Shown here piece after piece: positions 58,651 to 64,000 of a stretch of 64,000 nucleotides of DNA. Position 1 is the first letter of the stretch. Every line of letters begins with the position of its first letter. The stretch is from Bos javanicus (taxonomy: Eukaryota; Chordata; Mammalia; Artiodactyla; Bovidae), in NCBI RefSeq assembly GCF_032452875.1, contig NC_083896.1, positions 1,922,001 to 1,986,000 on the forward strand, in the 5' to 3' direction. A model generated the notes under the pieces. The model was given only the letters and a program-made list of their open reading frames with translations. It had not been told where the DNA came from and searched no databases. Both the position numbers and the translations under genes were made by a program.

Positions 58651-59291
58651 AATAAATTTTTGAATCTTTAAAAATAAAATAAAATAAAGCCTCTGGACAC
58701 TTACCACCTCAAGAAAACGCGAGATTGACAATGTTGGGCATGCTGAACCCTGGAAGAAGAAGATTGTGTGGGTTTTGAAAAAGATGGTTTTTATGAAGAT
58801 GCTTAGAGGGTATACCACACCTTAGCATTGTGAAGCTGCCCTAATCTTTTCCTGAAGTGAAGAATAGTCAGAAAAGAGGAATGTTTTACAACAGAAGAGC
58901 GAAAACAAGACAAAAACAACAACGACAACAGAAAACTCACATCTAGATAGTCTTCCTCCTGTTACCCAGCACTGGCCAGGGGCACTGAGACCAGCACAGT
59001 GACCCGGGGACCCAGCTGGGCCAGGGCCGCCAGAAGGTGAATCCTCTCCACTGCTGGTTGCGTGATCTTTACCTTCTCTGACTTTTTCTTTCCCTCAGGG
59101 GAAACATCCGCATGAGACTTATTGTCCTGGTTATTTCAGATTTGAATCAAATTAACAGCTCAGTGTTCAAGCAGAAGGGGCTCACCCTTGCCTCGGAGTC
59201 CAGTGAACTCCAGGTCAGTGTTTCTCTATGATTCTACCCTATCTGGAATGCGTTATTTAGTTCGGGGAATGAGTTATTTAGTGGGTTATTT

Positions 59292-59502
59292 GGGCTTCCC
59301 TGGTGGCTCAGATGGTAAAGAATTTGCCTGCAATATGGGAGACCTGAGTTCAATCCCTGGGTTGGAAGATCCCCTGGAGGAGGGAAAGGCAAAGGCTACC
59401 CATTCCATTATTCTTATCTGGGAAATCCCACGGACAGAGGAGCCTGGTAGGTTATAGTCCATGAGATCACAAAGAATCAGACATGACTGAGCAACTAACA
59501 TG
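59292..59502 (+). mobile_element. Bov-tA SINE
   Basis: Full head and body, ending in a (CA)n tract at 59503-59534. Confidence 0.9.
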
Positions 59503-59503
59503 C

Positions 59504-59534
<31 letters not shown>
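59503..59534. repeat. (CA)n microsatellite at SINE tail
   Basis: About 14 CA units directly at the 3' end of the Bov-tA. Confidence 0.93.
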
Positions 59535-59761
59535 ATTTATATATACAATTTAAATTGTTTAATTTTTTATTTATTGGAAAAAAATTTTTATAGTTTACAA
59601 TTTACCAGAACAGTATATTTTCCTAGTAAAAACAAATTGAAGCAGAAAATCATAAGCAGAAAGATTCAAGTGAAAGTGTTACACTATGGTTGGAATGATT
59701 TTTATTTCTATGGAAGGAAATTTATTTTGAAATCTTAATGCTTTTGTTTAAAACCTGGTGA

Positions 59762-59890
59762 AGGACTTCCCTGGTGATCCAGTGGTGAAGACATCAAGCT
59801 TTCAGTGCAAGGGGCACAGGTTCAATCCCCGGTTGGGGAAGTTCCTCATGCCATGGGATGCAGTCAAAAAAATTCCCAAAGGTTGTGAAA
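59762..59890 (+). mobile_element. CHR-type SINE
   Basis: GACTTCCCTGGTGATCCAGTGG head, here diverged, then TTCAATCCCCGGTTGGGG and an A-rich tail. Confidence 0.75.
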
Positions 59891-60293
59891 CCTGGGGACA
59901 AGGGGACTCATTCACAGGGAAATCAGTTAAGGGACAAGCTATTAGGGAATTGAGGTCCCCAAGCTGTGAGGGAAGTATGGTCCAGGAGCCAATGTGGATT
60001 CCTTCTCTGGGGACAGAGGGCTGGAGCCTCAGCTTGGGGGGTATGTGACCAGCGTCCTGTCTCTCAGGGGCATGGCTATTTTAGGAGAACGCCCAGTGTC
60101 TCTGCAGAGGTGCTGTCGGCAGACCAGGCATCTTCCCCAGAGGCTGGCTGTTGTCGGCCCCCAAGGGCCTCAGTGCAGGCCCTTTGGCTCCAAGGCCAGT
60201 GAGTGGGACACTCAGCCTGGGGCAGAATTTTATTGTTATTACTCTTTAAATTACATAAATTTTTATTCAAATATATTCTTCTAGGTACATAGA

Positions 60294-60576
60294 CGGAGAA
60301 GGCAATGGCACCCCACTCCAGTACTCTTGCCTGGAAAATCCCATGGATGGAGGAGCCTGGTGGGGGGCTACAGTCCATGGGGTCGCTAAGAGTCCGACAG
60401 GACTGAGCAACTTCACTTTCACTTTCCACTTTCATTCATTGGAGAAGGAAATGGCAACCCACTCCAGTGTTCTTGCCTGGAGAATCCCAGGGCCAGGGGA
60501 GCCTGGCGGGCTGCTGTTTATGGGGTGGCACAGAGTCAGACACGACTGAAGCGACTTAGCAGCAGCAGTAGCAGCA
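60294..60576 (+). mobile_element. Bov-A2 SINE (two monomers)
   Basis: Two monomers with the CACTTTCACTTTCCACTTTC linker and AGCAGCAGCAG-type tail. Flanks share GGTACATAGA / GGTACGTAGA. Confidence 0.92.
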
Positions 60577-61365
60577 GGTACGTAGAAGTACAAGTCTCAG
60601 AAAAAAGTTTTCATCCCCTCCCAGTCCCTTTAAACATATTCAGAATACACATGCCAACTGTCTCATGAATGCCTCCCCCAAACTTTCTCAGGTATCTATA
60701 TGCTACTTTGGAAATTTCTACCTCTTACTGTCTCTCCATTAACACTCATCAATCAATTTTGTTGGTTCCATTGGGACAGAATTTTAAACACCAGTGACTC
60801 ATTCTAGGTTCTCTCTGTGACTGCTTAATGACAGCTATTTTTTGTCCAACCAAGTTAACTAGCCAAGGCCTGGCCTGTCCCCAAACTAATATCCACAGCC
60901 AGCTGAAGCCTTCTTGAATTTATAGAGATTTGAGTCTGCTCTTGTGCTTGCAGGAACAGGTCATAATGCATGGTAGCGACTGTATCTTTGGCCCAAAAGT
61001 CACCTATACCAGACAAGCCTGGTGGGTCATTAAAGAAGACATGGATGACACGTGGAAAATTGGTTTGTTTGGAAGGGCCTGTCATCACCTGCACTATTAG
61101 TCAGAGGGCAGAGAACTGCCGGCTACCACTTGCTTACTTGACTCCCTGTGATCTGTTGTTGAGGGCAGGGATGGTTTGATCTGGAAAGTGGCCTGTTGTA
61201 AGAGGAGATTGGATTCCTGAGCCAGTGCCCAGGAGCATTGTGGGAACAAATGGGCACTTGATTGAAGTTCCTAAGAATCCACTGTCCACTCTTCACCCAG
61301 CACATGCCTAGGCTGGTCCCCACTTCCGCTCTTATACACAGAATCCTCTGGCGTGCAGGATGTAC
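60577..61365. other. No gene recognised
   Basis: No recognised repeat or frame between the Bov-A2 and the BovB pair. Confidence 0.5.
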
Positions 61366-61745
61366 TTTCATCACTGTGGTTGTGTCTGACTCTTTTAATC
61401 CATGGACTTCAGCATACCAGGCTTCCCTGTCCTTCACTATCTCCCACAGTTTGCTCGATTCATGTCCATTGAGGGGTGATGCCATGCAACCATCTCATCC
61501 TCTTTTGTCCCCTTCTCCTCCCGCCTTCAATCTTTTCTAGCATGAGGATCTTTTCCAATGAGTTGGCTCTTTGCATGAGGTGGCCAAAGTATTGGAGCTT
61601 CAGCCTCAGCATCAGTCCTTCCAATGAATATTCAGGACTGATTTCCTTTAGCATGGACTGGTTGGATCTCCTTGCTGTCCAAGGGACTCTCAAGAGTCTT
61701 CTCCAGCACTGCACATTTGAAAGCACCAGTTCTTCAGTGCTTAGC
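61366..61745 (-). mobile_element. 5'-truncated BovB, left arm of an inverted pair
   Basis: About 380 bases of BovB 3' sequence; the minus strand keeps a broken frame with LQYFGHLMQRANS. Confidence 0.85.
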
Positions 61746-61887
61746 AAAATAAGGTTGGTCCTCTTTTGGGGTCTGTATCTACAGACTTCTCATTGTCATC
61801 ATTCATTCTTATACCTCTTCTTTTTCTTCTGAACCCGCATCCCCTGGCCAGGGCTGTATCTAATGTTAACAGTCATTTACAGTAGCT

Positions 61888-62489
61888 GACTTTATTTTTC
61901 TGGACTCCAAAATCACTGCAGAGGGTGATTGCAGCCAAGAAATTAAAAGACACTTACTCCTTGGAAGGGAAGTTATGACCAACCTAGACAGCATATTAAA
62001 AAGCAGAGACATTACTTTGCCAACAAAGGTCGTTAGTCAAGGCTATGGTTTTTCCAGTGGTCATGTATGGATGTAGGAGTTGGACTATAAAGAAAGCTGA
62101 GCACTGAAGAATTGATGATTTTGAACTGTGGTGTTGGAGAAGACTCTTGAGAGTCCCTTGGACTGCAAGGAGATCCAACCAGTCCATTCTGAAGGAGATC
62201 AGCCCTGGGATTTCTTTGGAGGGACTGATGTTGAAGCTGAAACTCCAGTACTTTGGCCACCTGATGTGAAGAGCTGACTCATTGGGAAGACCCTGATGCT
62301 GGGAAAGACTGAGGGCAGGAGGAGGAGGGATGACAGAGGATGAGATGGTTGGATGGCATCACTGATTCAATGGACATGAGTTTGGGTGGACTCTGGGAGT
62401 TGGGGATGGACAGGGAGGCCTGGCATGCTGTGGTTCATGGGGTTGCAAAGAGTTGGACAGGACTGAGCGACTGAACTGAACTGAACTGA
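61888..62489 (+). mobile_element. 5'-truncated BovB, right arm of an inverted pair
   Basis: About 600 bases from GACTTTATTTTTCTGGACTC to the (CTGAACTGAA) terminus. Its last 350 bases are the inverse of the copy at 61366-61745. Confidence 0.88.
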
Positions 62490-62519
62490 GCATATTTACC
62501 ACTTCCTAGGCATTGAAAG

Positions 62520-62800
62520 GGAGAAGGCAATGGCACCCCACTCCAGTACTGTTGCCTGGAAAATCCCATGGATGGAGGAGCCTGGTAGGCTGCAGTCCAT
62601 GGGGTCGCTAAGAGTCGGACACGACTGAGCAACTTCACTTTCACTTTCCACTTTCATGCATTGGAGAAGGAAATGGCAACCCACTCCAGTGTTCTTGCCT
62701 GGAGAATCCCATGGACGGAGAAGCCTGGTAGGCTGCAGTCCATGGGGTCACACAGAGTCGGACATGACTGAAGCGACTTAGCAGCAGCAGCAGCAGCAGC
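62520..62800 (+). mobile_element. Bov-A2 SINE (two monomers)
   Basis: Bracketed by the perfect 12-bp AGGCATTGAAAG (62508-62519 and 62801-62812), with a (GCA)n tail. It sits inside an older short SINE fragment. Confidence 0.95.
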
Positions 62801-62812
62801 AGGCATTGAAAG

Positions 62813-62857
62813 TGAAAGTGTTAGTTGCTTGGTTGTGTCTGACTCTTGGCAACCCCA
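62813..62857 (-). mobile_element. Short Bov-tA tail fragment
   Basis: Together with 62516-62519 this makes a 49-base minus Bov-tA 3' end. TTCCTAGGCATTG occurs on both sides (62503-62515 and 62858-62870), so it is a separate, earlier insertion. Confidence 0.8.
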
Positions 62858-62875
62858 TTCCTAGGCATTGCCAAA

Positions 62876-63165
62876 CAATAACTCTCTGAAGTAGGTAAGT
62901 TTGTTGTTCATATTTTACAGATGAGGAAACTGAAGCACAGACATTAACTCATTTTTTCCCAGGCCTTAGAGCTAAGAACTGACAGGTCCAGGTGTATCTA
63001 ATTCCAAAGCCTCTTGACCATGACTGTCTTCCTGGTCAGGTAATACCTCTGAGATGTATGATGGGAAAGCTAACCCTTGAGCCAGACCACTAGCTGTGTG
63101 ACCCTGGATAAGCTGTTTAATCTCTGTGCCTCAGTTTCCTTGAGTATAAAATATAAAAATGTAAA
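62876..63165. repeat. Two MIR fragments in opposite orientation
   Basis: Antisense MIR at about 62900-62985 (TTTTACAGATGAGGAAACTG) and sense MIR at about 63075-63150 (CTAGCTGTGTGACCCTGGAT, GTGCCTCAGTTTCCTTGAG). Confidence 0.65.
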
Positions 63166-63336
63166 GTATATAGAATGTAAAGTCTTAACACGCAGACCCA
63201 GAAATGAAGTCAGTTGTCTGCCCAGGGCTTAGTGGCCAGGGGGGAAGCCAGGCCAGCAGCAACTTCCAGACCTCTCCCCTCTCACTCTGTACATGCGCTG
63301 AAGCAGGTGGTCCACTCTGGATATGAAAATGTCTTT

Positions 63337-63547
63337 GGGAGTCCCAGGAGGCTCAGTTGGTAAAGAATCTGACTGTAATGTAGGACACTGCCTGCAGGAG
63401 ACCTGGGTTCAGTTTCTGGGTCAGGAAGAACCCCTCTGGAGAAGGAAATGGCAACCCACTCCAGTATTCTTTCCTGGAGAATCCCATGGACAGAAGAGCC
63501 TAGTGGGCTACAGTCCATGGGGCCGTAGAAAGTCGGGCACGACTGAG
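63337..63547 (+). mobile_element. Bov-tA SINE
   Basis: Full element with a short duplication near the B box (ACACTGCCTGCAGGAGACC). Confidence 0.88.
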
Positions 63548-63877
63548 GACCCACACCCACATCCTCAGGATCCAACCTGCTGAGTGTCCTGAGTGCCAGG
63601 CACACACAGATAACTGACTTAGTGGAACTGGCTGACTCTGGCTCTGAATGTCCAGACCCGGATTCTACAGGCAGGAATGAGCAGAACCAGTGAAGTTACA
63701 AATGCCCACTGCACACATGTAAATGTTTCTAAACTCCAAACCCTAGAGTGATTATATCTGACCGTCTGGTCTCTAAGGAGGTGATAGTGAGCATCTTACC
63801 TACAGTTCTTTGACACCGGGAGGGTGAGGGGGCAAGCTTGGAGACTTGACTGAAATAAAACTAACCCACTGTTTTTG

Positions 63878-64000
63878 ATGACTCAGTCGCTCAGTTGCGT
63901 CCAACTCTTTGTAACCCCATGAACCGCAGCACACCAGGCCTCCCTGTCCATCACCAACTCCTGGAGTTTACCCAAAGCCATGTCCATTGAGTTGGTGATG
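63878..64000 (-). mobile_element. BovB/Bov-A fragment cut by window end
   Basis: Minus-orientation BovB tail beginning ACTCAGTCGCTCAGTTGCG and continuing past the window. Confidence 0.82.

Larger units (their letters stand above)
58005..58680 (+). mobile_element. CHR-type SINE hosting two nested SINEs
   Basis: CHR body 58005-58300 (GTGGTCCAGTGGTAAAGAG to GAAGACCCAGTAGAGTG). Its A-rich tail is split by a Bov-tA, with AAATAAATGCTTG before and AAATAAATTTTTG after. Confidence 0.8.

Overview
The window is nuclear DNA from a ruminant, almost certainly a bovid (cattle, sheep or goat type). It carries BovB (RTE-type) LINEs, tRNA-Glu-derived Bov-tA SINEs, Bov-A/Bov-A2 SINEs, CHR-type SINEs, ruminant L1 3' ends and several ERV LTRs. 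I cannot tell which species from sequence alone.

Only one protein-coding gene can be supported: MTNR1B, the melatonin MT2 receptor, on the minus strand. Exon 1 coding sequence is 52931-52709 and lies in a CpG island. Exon 2 coding sequence is 38679-37772. They are separated by a 14.0 kb GT-AG intron (52708-38680) packed with retroelements. The joined frame predicts 376 residues. It keeps the melatonin-contacting residues of the family but reads DRY where melatonin receptors normally read NRY.

Layout: 1-4.7 kb is a decayed ruminant L1. 4.7-9.7 kb holds L1, BovB and SINE fragments and a probable LTR. 9.7-22 kb is SINE-rich intergenic DNA with two antisense LTRs and a young 5'-truncated L1. 22.7-25.6 kb is a nested stack (LTR, then BovB, then a second LTR). 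25.6-36 kb holds more SINEs, two probable LTRs, a (TA)n tract, and a possible orphan terminal exon at about 34.9-35.0 kb on the minus strand. 36.5-37.3 kb is a TG-rich minisatellite just beyond the MTNR1B stop codon. 37.8-52.9 kb is MTNR1B. 53-64 kb is the 5' flank, with old L1 fragments, nested SINEs and a head-to-head pair of BovB copies.

Most long open frames outside MTNR1B are chance frames or repeat-derived. The most useful observations are the DRY substitution, the datable nested insertions, a twin-primed L1 with inversion, a tiny SINE-head insertion, the minisatellite, and the acceptor plus poly(A) pair near 35 kb. I saw no convincing new enzymatic or defence system.
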